NCBI RefSeq assembly: GCF_032854445.1
Contig: NC_088305.1
Coordinates: forward strand, 937,001 to 1,001,000
Reading direction: 5' to 3'
Length of the DNA: 64,000 bases
Origin: Liolophura sinensis
Taxonomy: Eukaryota > Mollusca > Polyplacophora > Chitonida > Chitonidae
The translations under genes were made by a program, and so were the position numbers. Positions within the stretch are counted from its first letter, which is position 1. Every line of letters starts with the position of its first letter. The notes beneath the pieces are model-generated. The model was not told the origin of the DNA and did not search any database. It worked only from the letters and a program-made list of their open reading frames with translations. Of this stretch, positions 33,886 through 44,547 are shown piece by piece.

Positions 33886-36800
33886 CCTTCTTAGAAGAAA
33901 TTCGAGCCATTATTCGCCAGAAGCTAGAAGAAGAGATCTTGGCACTGAACGGGGTTAAGTCCCGACTAGGCCTCAGGGTTGAGCTGCGAAAGGCCCACGC
34001 CGATGGCAGTGAAGAGTATACCAGCCCAGTACTCCGCAGCAAACAGGATCCCATCCTAGAGGTCGGTGACATTGACGGGGCTCTAGATAAGAATCTTCCC
34101 CACCATCCAGGAGGCGCTAGAAAAATGGACACAGCGAGGGTCAGGGTGGGCTGCAAACACTCTGGCTTGACATTGCAAGGTATCAGCCACTGAGAGGCGG
34201 GGTCCTACATCCCCCTACCTGCAGCTGTGAGTAGCAGTCATCAATGTGAAGAACAAAGACGACGACTGCCTCCGATGGGCACTCCGGTCTGCCTTATTTC
34301 CAGTCGCCCATGACCCTCAGAGACCAACAAAGTATCCCACCAATGATGGTCTTGACTTTGGGGGGATCGACGCCCCACGCCCATCTCTCAGATCCATAAA
34401 GTGGAGGGGAAGAACGACCTCGCCATCAACGTGTTCGGGTAGGACAAGGGTGTGATCGTGCATCGTCTCAGCAAGCAGCCCCGATGGCACGCCCCGAATC
34501 AATCTGCTGCTGATTGGGAAGGCAGGTAAATTCCATATATGTGGATAAAAGATCTCAACCGTCTCCTGTTCTAAGAAAGTAAGGCGCCAAATCGCAAACA
34601 CTTCTGCGATCGTTGTCTACATGGTTACACAAGGGAGGACCTGCTCGAGGCGCATAAGGCGGAATGCCGAGGGATTGGCCAGAAGGCGGTAAGGGTGGAA
34701 ATGCCCCAGGAGGGGAAACAAGTTCATCTTTCAGAACCACCACAAACAGCTACCGGCTCCGTTTATCATATATGCCGACTTCGAGGCTCTGACCAAAAAG
34801 GTTGAAGGCCCGCCGCGAAGCCCTGCATAGAGCAGCACTCAAAAGACTCAGCACCACGAGCCCTGCAGTTACTGCTATGTTGTGGTGCGTTGTGACGGCC
34901 CGCACAAAACCCCCGTGGAATACAGAGGCCCTGACGCGACGGAACACTTCCTCAGAGCTTTCCAACAGGAGGAGCGGGAAATCCAAAATGTTCTAGCTAA
35001 CCCTATAGCCATGAGGATGACTCCCCAGGACTGGGAGGCCCACAGCAACGCCGCAACCTGTCACGTGTGTGAGAAGCCTCTAGGCGCCGATTCTGTGCGC
35101 GATCACTGGCTTATCACCGGCAAGTACAGAGGCGCGGCCCATAACGCATGCAACCTAAAGTTGCGGCTGGGTCCATACCAGTAGTCTTCCACAACCTACG
35201 GGGCTACGACGGGCACCTCATGATGCAAAGTAAGGGTGGAGGGCCGCATCTCCTGCGTCCCCAACAACACGGAAAAGTACATCTCCTTCTCGCTGGGGCA
35301 GCTCCACTTCATCAACAGCGTTCAATTCTTACCGACTTCCCTTGACAATCTGGTAGAGGCCAACAAACCTGAGGCTTTCCACATCACAGCCCGGTTTGAG
35401 CCTGCCGAAGAAAAACGTAAGTTACTCATGCGCAAAGGTGTCTACCCCTACGAGTATATGGACTCCTGGGAGCGCTTCGACGAGTCCAGCCTCCCACCTT
35501 TCTACAGCTTTGAGGCTTTCTACAGTAAGCTCAAAGTCGGAAGCATTAGCGATGAGGACTACATCCACGCTCAACAGGTATGGAAGGTATTTGACTGCAC
35601 CAATCTGGGAGACTACACAGACCTTTACTGCCGCACAGACGTGCTCCTGTTGGCCGATGTGTTTGAGGCCTTCCGAAGACTTTTGTTACGGCAGTGTGGA
35701 TTGGACCCCGCTCACTACTTTACGAGCCCAGGTCTCTCGTGGGATGCGCTGTTCAAGAAGACCGGGGTAGAGCTGGAGCTGTTTGACGCACTATGACCAA
35801 CATCTTTTCATTGAGAAGGGGTTGCGAGGAGGAATCTCCATGGTAAGTAAGCGACACGCCAAAGCCAATAATCCGCAGGTGGAGGGATACAACCCAGAAA
35901 GTCCAAACAGCTACATCCAATACCTAAACGCCAATAATCTATATGGCTGGGCTATGAGTCAGTTTCTTCCAACGGGCGGCTTTCAGTGGGTAGGTGACGC
36001 GCAGCGTCTCTGTGAAACGATTGCTACCCACCCCCACGACAGTCCTTCTGGTTACATCCTCGAGGTCGTCCTAGAGTATCCGGCCGACCTACATAACGCA
36101 CATAACGGCTACCCATTAGCCCCGGAGCGTCTGGTGGTCCAAAAGGAGTGGATGTCAGAATATCAGCACGGCCTTCTCGGCAAGAAAGCGCTTACCGAGG
36201 TCGAAAAGCTGGTCCCCAACCTCCGCAACAAGGAACGGTACGTCCTGCACTACCGCAACCTACAGTTGTATCTATCTCTGGAAATGCGCCTGACAAAGAT
36301 TCACCGGGCCCCTGAGATTCGCCCAGAGCCCTTGGATGGAACCCTATATCAGGATGAACACCGAGCTTCGAAAAAAAGGCCGCGAGTAAATTTGAGAAGG
36401 ACCTGTACAAGCTAATGAACAACTCGGTCTTCGGAAAAACTATGGACAACCTTCGGAAGCGTGTGGACGCCAAGCTGGTACGCTCTGGAGAAGACGACAA
36501 GATCCGACGCTTGATAGCCAGCCCGAGCTTCGCACGGGCAAACATATTTGATGATGACCTCGCAGCGATTCAGATGCACAAGATCCGTCTAGTCCTAAAC
36601 GACCTATCTATGTTGGCATGAGCATTCTAGATCTCTCAAAGCACCTGATGTACGACTTCTACTACAACCACATGAAGGCCAAGTACGGAGAGCGCTGCCA
36701 GCTGCTCTACACTGACACGGATTGTCTGCTACTCGAGATTCAGACTGATGATGTTTATAGGGATATAGCTGAGAATGCAAACCTGTATGACACCTCAGAT

Positions 36801-37166
36801 TACCCACAAGACCACCACCTGCACAGCGTAGCAAATAGGAGGGTCTTGGGGAAAATGAAGGACGAGTGCGCGGGGCGGCCGATTGCCGAATACATTGGTC
36901 TGCGTCCCAAGATGTACTCCATTCCGGAGGCAGGTGGAGCCAACATTAAGAAGGCCAAGGGCGTGAAAAAGAAAGTTGTGGAAAAGCGCATCCGCCATAA
37001 GCAGTACAAAGAGGCCCTCTTCGAGAAGAAGATCTTCCGCCACGGTATCTACGTGCTGCGATCAGAGCGCCACCATATCTATGGGCAGCACCTGAATAAG
37101 GTCTCACTGTCCCTTTTCAATAGTAAGTGCTGGATCGCCGAAGATGGTGTCCACACCTTGTTTTAA
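33870..37166 (+). pseudogene. Polinton protein-primed DNA polymerase B, broken
   Basis: Successive pieces in changing frames: 33,870-34,193, about 34,246-34,730, 34,882-35,184, 35,236-35,796, 35,783-36,415, 36,415-36,621 and 36,618-37,166. Visible are an HNH/endonuclease-VII-like insert (CHVCEKPLGADSVRDHWLIT), an exonuclease III-like motif (DLYCRTDVLLLADVFE), motif A as LNANNLYGWAM (Asn where Asp is expected), motif B KLMNNSVFGKTM and motif C YTDTDCLLLE. The enzyme would replicate the element from a terminal protein. At least six frame breaks and the motif A change show it is dead. It converges on the integrase gene. Confidence 0.9.
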
Positions 37167-37169
37167 TGG

Positions 37170-38061
37170 CCATAGAGATGCGCCTCCTTGACGGCACCCA
37201 CAGGAATGGGCTGGAATGGACATCTCTTCGAGGAACTGCTCGCGCCGTAGAACCCCATCCTGGGGAAGCTGAGTATCGGGAGGCACTATAAGCAACTCTT
37301 CACGAACGAAGCCCCGTCGCGGGCCATCCGACGTATCGTCTAGATAGTACAGCACGCGCTCCAAAGAGCCCGCTCAGCCAGAGTACGGTTGAAACGCTCC
37401 ACTATGCCTTGGTTCCGGTGGATATCCACGCGGCCTCGGCGTACTGTGACATCGTGTTTGGCCAGCAGTTTGCTCACTGCACCCATGAACTCGCGCCCAG
37501 GGTCAACTAGGAGAAGGTTCGGCCATCGAAGGGGCCAACGCTTGTAAATGCGAGAGAGAGCATCAGCGACTTCTTTGGAATCTTTAGTAGCCAGAGGTTC
37601 CGCCTCCTTGTAGCGAGAAGCGACATCAACAACTGTCAGCGCGCACTTATACAGCTTCCGGCCTCGACGATCATGTGGTAGAAATAGAAGATCGGCTTGG
37701 TGGATGTCATTCGGCGTGGAAACATCGAACATAGCCTCGGTATTTTTCGGGGGTGGGGCAGGTATATCTGCCAGATAGCCTGCTTTTTCAGCCAGGCCCA
37801 GACCACATCTTCGGAGACTTTAGCCGCAGTGGCAAGTTTCTGGATGGCCGGGAGACACTTCCAGCACTCACGAGGGCTGTAGTAGATATTTGCCAGGCGA
37901 GCAGACACCTTACTAGCCATGTCATCAAGGTATTCTAGCAGCCCTCTAACAGATTTGCTCGAAAAGATGTTAATCATCGCGGCGTATTTGCGTGCGCAGA
38001 ACCACCTCACTACTAAGATCGTGCCTGCCATACGGCGATGGCAAGATGGCAAGTCCGACAC
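37170..38061 (-). pseudogene. Polinton retroviral-type integrase, frameshifted
   Basis: The N-terminal part (38,061 to about 37,745) contains WKCLPAIQKLATAAKVSEDV. A frameshift near 37,740 leads to the catalytic core (37,732 to about 37,345), with HQADLLFLPHD, a second Asp in LLLVDPGREFMGAV, and Glu in NQGIVERFNRTLAERA, the DDE triad. A further break near 37,350 separates the C-terminal part (RRGFVREELLIVPP). It catalyses insertion of Polinton DNA. It is tail-to-tail with the polymerase. Confidence 0.87.
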
Positions 38062-38141
38062 AGTCAGTTTGGATTACTTGGTGAGTTTTGCGATTCCGTA
38101 ATTCACACCCCCAACCACACACATTCCCAGGATGACGAAGG

Positions 38142-38516
38142 TTATCTAGCGGTGTTTTTGGTCTTCACTACGCACATAGAAATCGGAGAGCTGTGGCTCT
38201 GAGCCCAGCAACGCCTCGCGTGCATCGCGTGTAAGAGTTTTGCCCGTGACCCTAGAATACTCGCGGATTGCAGCGTCGACATCCCGGAACGTTTGGACAG
38301 CGTGGCCCTAGCGGCGGAGTTCATCGTTGATCAGCGCTCAGTGCGCTTTCGGGCCCATTTTTCCTTGGCGGCTTGGAGCTGCTCTACTGCGCGGTCATGG
38401 CGCCTCCGCTCTTCGTCGATACCGGAGCTCCTCAGCATCGAAAACATATAGCTGCTCCCGCTAAAGGCCAAAGCGTTTACGAGGGCGCCGCCCATCATCA
38501 TTGCGATGGAGGCCAT
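38142..38516 (-). pseudogene. Small Polinton membrane-anchored protein
   Basis: ATG at 38,516 gives MASIAMMMGGALVNALAFSG, a hydrophobic N-terminal segment, then a charged, coiled-coil-like stretch (RRHDRAVEQLQAAKEKWARK). A frameshift near 38,330 and an in-frame TAG at about 38,307 interrupt the rest (GHAVQTFRDVDAAIREYSRV). The same architecture recurs in animal Polintons; function unknown. Confidence 0.6.
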
Positions 38517-38607
38517 CACTACTGGATTATATTGGGAGGAAGGAGCCCTTGTTTAATTAGCACCCGCTCGACCCTCAGCGACTTTTTTGGGATTCTTCGC
38601 AGGGCCG

Positions 38608-39258
38608 TCATTCATAGTATTCGCTGTCACCCTCCCATCTTCCTTCGGGCCTTCCGGATTCGTTATACTCATGTTTTTCTGGATCATACGGCTCATTTCT
38701 AGGACAGCAGTTGTGTTTAAATGAGCAGTGCTCAGAAGTGGTCAAAGCCATGGTTAACGGAACTAAGTACTTACTATAGCAGTAGTGCAGCCAGCAACTA
38801 GCACTGCTAATCGGCTGTTCAACAAATGGGTCGGTGGCGAGCTGTGCCATTAGTTTTGGTCGATTCTCGGGTGGGATTGGTAGGAGCCAGCTGGCCACCC
38901 TTACATATGATCTCAAGAACATACCTCCAAGGCCGTTAACCATCCGCGCACCGAGCTTAGCCTCGTACCGGGAGTACAACCTTTCAACGTATTCGTCCCT
39001 CATGGCGTCGATCTCAGCGGCCGTTACATCTTTTCCCAGATATCGCTTGGCCTTCCCACCAGCCGCAAGTGCCGCCAGCCTATCCCTGTGCTGCCGTGCA
39101 ACATCTTGTTGGTTGAGACCGGGCTGTTGGCTGAGGCCGGGCTGCTGCCGTGCATCATCTTGTTCCTGTGGCGGCTGTTGGATGGGGCCGGACTGTTGGC
39201 TTCGGCCGGGCTCCTCCTCTGCGCCCAGAATCTCATCTATAAGCTCGTCGGTATCCAT
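38608..39258 (-). CDS. Polinton conserved protein of unknown function, 216 aa
   Basis: Open from ATG at 39,258 to stop at 38,608. The first 70 residues are Gln/Pro/Gly-rich with three repeats of QQPGL/QQSGP type, and the middle is well structured (YLGKDVTAAEIDAMRDEYVE, MFLRSYVRVASWLLPIPPEN). The tail is acidic. It lies between the small membrane protein and the packaging ATPase in the same orientation. One of the few frames of the element without a visible break. Confidence 0.6.
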   Translation of the reverse strand: MDTDELIDEILGAEEEPGRSQQSGPIQQPPQEQDDARQQPGLSQQPGLNQQDVARQHRDRLAALAAGGKAKRYLGKDVTAAEIDAMRDEYVERLYSRYEAKLGARMVNGLGGMFLRSYVRVASWLLPIPPENRPKLMAQLATDPFVEQPISSASCWLHYCYSKYLVPLTMALTTSEHCSFKHNCCPRNEPYDPEKHEYNESGRPEGRWEGDSEYYE

Positions 39259-39289
39259 GCTTCATTGGAATCTAATATATAGCCTACAT

Positions 39290-39904
39290 CTAATATATAA
39301 TCTTAGATGTGGCGGGCGTATCAGTCATTAGCAGGAGCTTAGAATGCGGATTGTTCTTGAGCTTCTGTCGAAACTCTGCCTTTTCGCTCTCGGCCTCGAT
39401 GATGTGGTTCTCCTCCAGGCATTCGTTGAACGAGTGCCGATCTTTGCAGTGGAATAAAGCCACCCACCTTGTCTGCTCGCCAAGGTCTTTGAGGACGCCG
39501 TTGTATTTCTGAGTGAGGACCCAGACGCTTTGCTTTGCATGACGGCCCGAGAAAGCCATGAATGACAGTATTTTTTGTTTCTTCTTCATGTCTTCCAACG
39601 CGCTACAATCATCGATGATGTATAGGGTGGGCTCCCCCTCGAACAATCTGTAGAAAGCTCTCAGGCAGTTGTTGAGCCGCTCGCCGGGGTCAAAACAATA
39701 GACCTCAGGGTCAGACAGTATCCATCGACGACGGTACGCCTCGTTATGCTTAAGAGTGGGGCACAGAATCACAATGTGATGAAAGAAACCGCGGAAAGGG
39801 CCCTCAAGCAGGTCCAGCACGAAGACTGTTTTGCCGCAGTTCGTCTGCCCACAGATAATTGCGCAGTGGGCGTCATCAATAAAGCGCGCTAACGAATCTA
39901 CCAT
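39290..39904 (-). CDS. Polinton FtsK/HerA-type genome-packaging ATPase
   Basis: A 204-residue open frame from ATG at 39,904. The P-loop is IICGQTNCGKTVFVLDLL near residue 16-34, and Walker B is TLYIIDDCSAL around residue 95. A sensor-like segment follows (SVWVLTQKYNG). Length and motifs fit the A32-like packaging ATPase of Polintons and related large DNA viruses, which pumps DNA into capsids. No stop or shift is visible, in contrast to the polymerase and integrase. It is followed at once by the capsid gene upstream on the same strand. Confidence 0.85.
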   Translation of the reverse strand: MVDSLARFIDDAHCAIICGQTNCGKTVFVLDLLEGPFRGFFHHIVILCPTLKHNEAYRRRWILSDPEVYCFDPGERLNNCLRAFYRLFEGEPTLYIIDDCSALEDMKKKQKILSFMAFSGRHAKQSVWVLTQKYNGVLKDLGEQTRWVALFHCKDRHSFNECLEENHIIEAESEKAEFRQKLKNNPHSKLLLMTDTPATSKIIY

Positions 39905-41131
39905 TCTGGATGTACAGCTTTGCGTCCATGATCACATATAGATATACGTTCAACACGCCGGGATCTTTCTCTTTTGTCACCTGTATCGTAATCTCCTCAC
40001 TGGCGTCCAGAACACGCCTCCCACTGCCGTACAGCTCGTCATCGTCGCTTGGCTGAAGGTCAAGCCAGAAGGCGTGCTTGTGTGTCAAGAACTCTTCCAG
40101 GGAGACGTCTGCCAGGCCTAAGTCTTTTACAACCCTGGCCACCTCAGGGTCCCGCTTCCGTAGGGATGAACTGGCGAAGAATATCTGGACCTCGCCCCAT
40201 TGCTGGTACGCCCGCATGCCCTGGCTGTACAGCTGATTGGGGACCCCTTCTATTGTGACTTCTACTTTGGTGATCTTTTGAAGAAGGATTCCGACCTCCT
40301 CCTCCATGGGGTTCCTTTAGTCTCGAACAGCATGAGGATGCCCTTCATTGCTCTCGCGGGCGTGTTCAGGTTTATGTTCCAGAGAGTATCAGACTTGTCC
40401 TTCACAAACTTTCGGTGGCGGAGGGACGCGATCATACAGAATGGAGACGCGGATCTGTCTAGCGAGCTCCTCTTCGGTGACCATATCAAACTCAAGGCTG
40501 ATGTTGTCGATGGTGTAAGTCGCGTTGGCATCGTCTGTTGCCTGGATGACCCGGCCGTAATCGTTGAACGTCAGTTCGTACTCCAGTCGGTCGGCCAAGG
40601 CAATCTGGTAGAATGGCATGTGGCTATTTAGAAGCTCAAAGTCTAGCGGGATGTGGAACCGGCTGCCAAAGGCGCGAGCGATGGCATTTTCTCCAGCATC
40701 GTCGTTACTTGCGTCCACCGCTCCGACTCGAAGTTTAAGCATGTTTTCGCTGCCGATGCCTTGGTAGGCCGCATTCTGCCGTTCGTTTTTGGTCAGCCAT
40801 AAGTCACCGTAGAAATGAAACACATCAGAGTCGTCGATGGACATTACTCATTTCCGCTGATTAAGTTCGTGGTTTTCTTGACTACTGCGCGTCCGAGATT
40901 CCCAACCACTGTGGCGTTCGGGTCGGATAAATTGATCGTGATCGAGAAGGCCAAGCGCAGGGTACCGGGCACAATGACGTCATATGTGCCGAGGTTGGGG
41001 AAGCGGACCGAGTTGTTGACTCTGGTCGATCGTACTCGGGTTGTTGGTGACGACCAAGGGCTGTCGTACACCTTGTACCCCCAGAGGCTTACGGAGTGTT
41101 CTGAAGGGGTTTAGCCTGCGTCCGTATGCAT
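39876..41131 (-). pseudogene. Polinton major capsid protein, three breaks
   Basis: The frame can be traced from the minus-strand ATG at 41,131. A TAA occurs after six codons, then VYDSPWSSPTTRVRSTRVNN and NLGTYDVIVPGTLRLAFSIT (41,110-40,846), a one-base shift near 40,846, VFHFYGDLWLTKNERQ to FHIPLDFELLNSHMPF (40,844-40,400), and a further shift near 40,310-40,390 before LYSQGMRAYQQWGEVQIFFA (40,307-39,876). Size and composition fit the double-jelly-roll major capsid protein predicted for Polintons. Its 3' end overlaps the start of the ATPase gene by about 29 bp. Confidence 0.75.
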
Positions 41132-41870
41132 TTATTGTTGAAGGCGGATCCCAGCCTTACCCCCCTCTTTCGCGATTACACCAAGTTTGAGGTTGTCCAA
41201 GGGGGTCTGCGACTCGTGGCCCACCCCAATCCTGGACATCATCAACAAACGAACAGGTGAACCGCTAGCCCTCTCAACAGTCGCCAATAAAGGAGGGATT
41301 AATGTTGTTAGGGGAGAAGGGGGGCTGGGCTTTATAGACTGGAAAAGAAGAGAACAGACATCGTTGCATCTGGCAGCAGTCGCAGCCCTGGAGACAGCGA
41401 GTTCAGAACTCGGTGCCGCTGCCGGCCAGGCAGATACCATGGAGCTGGAGGATTTATGCCAACCAGCAAAAAAGGCCGCTGATGCTGTCCACACACTGGA
41501 AACAAGCTTGACGGATAGTGAGGTCAAGCGGGGTCTTTCAACGATAAACGACCCTCCTCTTCCCATGCGAGAACTTCTGGGGCTAGACAAGGCACTGCAG
41601 ACCTCGGAATGCGAACACTCGAATAATCTCGCCAAGCTGTCAAGTCTCGATAAGGACATCGCAAAAGAAAAACAGAAGTTGGAGGAGGCCACTAATAAAT
41701 TCTTCCGGCGTCGCGTCGCAGACCGGATAAGGAATCTCGAAGACGAGAGGGTGGTCCGGCTCGAAGCAGCCTCTTTAACGGGCGAAGCCCTGCGCACGCA
41801 AATACGCCGAATCAAGCAGACGATCGATCGCATCCTACACAAGGCCGAGCGCGTCCGCACCCTCTTCTAG
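41126..41870 (+). pseudogene. Polinton conserved coiled-coil protein, frameshifted
   Basis: Starts at ATG 41,126 (MHLLLKADPSLTPLFRDYTK), shifts frame near 41,230, and continues as NKRTGEPLALSTVANKGGIN. The C-terminal half is a long charged helix (ASSELGAAAGQADT, NLAKLSSLDKDIAKEKQKLE), probably a coiled coil. It ends at 41,870. Its start codon overlaps that of the divergent capsid gene in the palindrome ATGCAT. Function unknown. Confidence 0.55.
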
Positions 41871-41914
41871 TCGTCGCAGTAGGTGGCCTAATGCTCGTGG
41901 CTGTTCGCAAGTAT

Positions 41915-43179
41915 TTAACGCATAGTCCACAGCAGCAGTAAGCCAATACCAACCCCAGCGACAACGATGGCTCCCTTCTCCGCATCGTAAGTCTTTTGGT
42001 TTGGAAATAGGGGTTCTTGTTTGCCTCCGGCGGCAGCAACATGCTTTCCGCGCGCGGTGGGTGGTGAGACGTTTTCTTGTGGGTCAACGATCCCGTGGTC
42101 AGGTGCGCGCTTGTGCAAAGTGGGCGGCACTTTAGCGTTCACACCCTCATTGGCGCCTAGTTTCTGGTCCTCTGTGGCCACGACGATTTTGTTGTTGTAG
42201 TTCGCCACATGGCCGATCTGCAGAAGCATGTCGCTGGGGGCCATATATGGCCTATGCCATACACAAAGTCTACAGCGCTCCCGGCATACTGTAGCACGTC
42301 CTGGTAGCGTTTGATAGCAGATGGAAGGTCGATCGAAGAGGAAATGGCATCGTCAACGTTCGCGGCAACCTGTTTTAGCGCGTCGAAGGCTGTGCCCGTG
42401 CCTAGAATACGCGCCCTTGTTTGCGCTTGAGCGCCTAGAATAGCCCACACGTATGTCCGGATGGAATCGTTTAGGCGCCTTACGCCCGGCTGCGTGAATC
42501 CTTTGGATGTGTCGACAATGAACGAAGCCCAAGCCTCCTCGACGTCCTGTTCGATGTAGTCGACGTGGGTCGCTGTAGGCGTTCTAGAGAACGACATACT
42601 GCTCGGAACGAAGGTTCCATAGTCCATGGGCCTGTAGCCCGTTCTCGTGACATTGTAATATGCCACTCCGAGGCCATGATTCACCCCACCGCGCCTCCAG
42701 TCTGTGTGCGCATTTACGCGGAACTCCCTACAAATCCTCTCATAGGCCCTCTCGTCGTAGGGGTTTTTGAATGCCGCCCACGCTCTGTCTTGCGGCATGG
42801 GGGCCTTTATCTCTTCCAAGATCCGCCTAACTTGGTAATACACATGGAACGTGTACAGGGCCCTTATTCGTTGGTCGGGGGCGAGAAAATGGTCTCTGGC
42901 AGAGACGCCACAGCCCGTGGTTGCGCACCAGACCGCGAAGTTCACTTCGTTCTGCAAAAATTACATAGGATTGGTGTTCCAGGCCCGAACAATGTCATTG
43001 CTGGTTATCTTTGGCAACCGGTACTTGGCCAACACATCTGTGAACTGGACTGGAAAGGCCTTCTTTTCATCGATGTAGATGTCAAATCGCGTGAGCTGCT
43101 CTGCGTGGGTTTGGATACTATGAAATGCCCCGGCCTTGTACGTGGCCTCTCTATTGAACCTGTAATCCTCGCTGTTCAT
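41915..43179 (-). pseudogene. Polinton conserved protein with C-terminal membrane segment
   Basis: From ATG at 43,179 (MNSEDYRFNREATYKAG) the frame runs to a TAA at 42,961-42,963, continues in the same frame (NEVNFAVWCATTGCGVSARD to QYAGSAVDFVYGIGHI) down to about 42,248, then shifts at an AT-repeat to a frame beginning MAPSDMLLQIGHVANYNNKI and ending at 41,915 with the hydrophobic segment IVVAGVGIGLLLLWTM. The last part could be a separate overlapping gene starting at its own ATG. Likely a virion-associated protein; the exact role is unknown. Confidence 0.55.
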
Positions 43180-43189
43180 CGTGGCTAAG

Positions 43190-43684
43190 ATGTTCATCAC
43201 ATTGACTGACATTCTAAATGGGGCACAGCACACGCTGCCTCATGCCCTTAACAACATCGACGGCCGCCTTAAAACCGCCCTTCGCGAGATAACATTCTAC
43301 CCGAACTGGGTGAATATCCCCACCGGAGTGGGCTTCTTGCTTGAGGGCAACTGTGTTGAAGTGCCGGCGGGCTACTGCAATGTCTGTACGCTGGACAAGG
43401 ACATATTCCGCCCGCATGGGGTTTCTCTGGGATTGAATGAAGCAGCGAGCCGCTTAGTCCTTACCCTCCCAGAAAACGCCTTCATAATACTCCAAGGGCT
43501 TGCCACCATTTTGGGGTTCTCCGACGGGATTGCGCCTGTACGGAGGGGGGCTATGGAGGGTGAAAATCTACCTAACTTGGTCAAACACAAAGAAGTCTTC
43601 GTGCATTTGGATGAACTGAGCGCCTCAGAAAACGTGAGAATAACCTCAGATTTCGGTGGCAATTTCGGTTACGCAATCTTGTAA
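43190..43684 (+). CDS. Polinton minor capsid (penton-like) protein, probably truncated
   Basis: ATG at 43,190 gives MFITLTDILNG, then LPHALNNIDGRLKTALREIT, ITFYPNWVNIPTG and ILQGLATILGFSDG. The pattern of a beta-rich N-terminus ending in a LGF motif is typical of the minor capsid/penton proteins of Polintons. At 165 residues it is shorter than I would expect, and the sequence beyond its stop turns AT-rich, so the C-terminus may have been lost when piggyBac entered. Divergent from the gene at 43,179, 10 bp apart. Confidence 0.6.
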   Translation: MFITLTDILNGAQHTLPHALNNIDGRLKTALREITFYPNWVNIPTGVGFLLEGNCVEVPAGYCNVCTLDKDIFRPHGVSLGLNEAASRLVLTLPENAFIILQGLATILGFSDGIAPVRRGAMEGENLPNLVKHKEVFVHLDELSASENVRITSDFGGNFGYAIL

Positions 43685-44547
43685 AATATTAGTATAGTTG
43701 CGGACGTACATTCATGAAGATGCCTATAAAATGGGATTATCGAACTGAACATTCACACAACATGCGACACCAGCGAAAAGTATCGTAATTTTTAGAGGTG
43801 ATGACACGCGAATTCCTGAACAGAACGCCCGCTTTTCTGAATAAAAGTATGTTTGTCTAAGTCATCAAACGCTCACGAAATACAGAGAAATCAGTTATTT
43901 ATCGTGGGTTTGTTGAAGTGTCGAATAGAGCCGTACTATAGTCAGTTGTTTTCTCACTTCAGCTAAGCAAAAATGCCATAACATTTCGTCACTGAAGGCA
44001 TTCGTTGTTCATTGGTCAGTAGTTGCCCTAAATTCTATCACGTGACACAGCGGAGCAGAATCATTGGTCAGTGATATTTACGCCAGACCAACACACTCCT
44101 AACAAACTAAATAATAAACACAAAACAAAATAATGTGAATGTTGACCTCTTGTTTTCATTTCTTTTGACAGATGTACTGGCCACCACTATGGAAAAATTA
44201 TAACTCCAGATTGGCCCATGTAATGTGGAAGAGTAGTGTGTGGAACACAAACTTGTTTGTTTGTGATTCACAAAATTTACTAGCTATTTCTCATTACCAT
44301 TCCAGCCCCTCCATCCACAAACAAATAAATTTTTAAAAAGGCAGAAAAAACACAAACAGAAATACAAATTTTGGTTTACATCACTCACTCATTATAGAAA
44401 GTACTTCTGTGCAAAATTCGTTCTTCATTCATGTAAGTGTGCTGGAATTTTGGATTTACACTGACAGTCAATGAGTCACAATTTATCTTCACTGAAAGTT
44501 GGTGAAAAAACTTTTTTAGTTATTATTTACAATATTTACACTGTTTG
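43685..44547. other. AT-rich sequence between Polinton gene and piggyBac 3' end
   Basis: No open frame of note. Base composition differs from the GC-richer Polinton genes, so this is probably piggyBac 3' flank or a further insertion. The only TTAA I find is at 44,333-44,336. No matching terminal repeat was identified. Confidence 0.45.

Noticed and set aside
41132-41860. 242-codon minus-strand frame
   Set aside because: Shadow of the plus-strand coiled-coil gene, whose composition and position fit a Polinton protein better.
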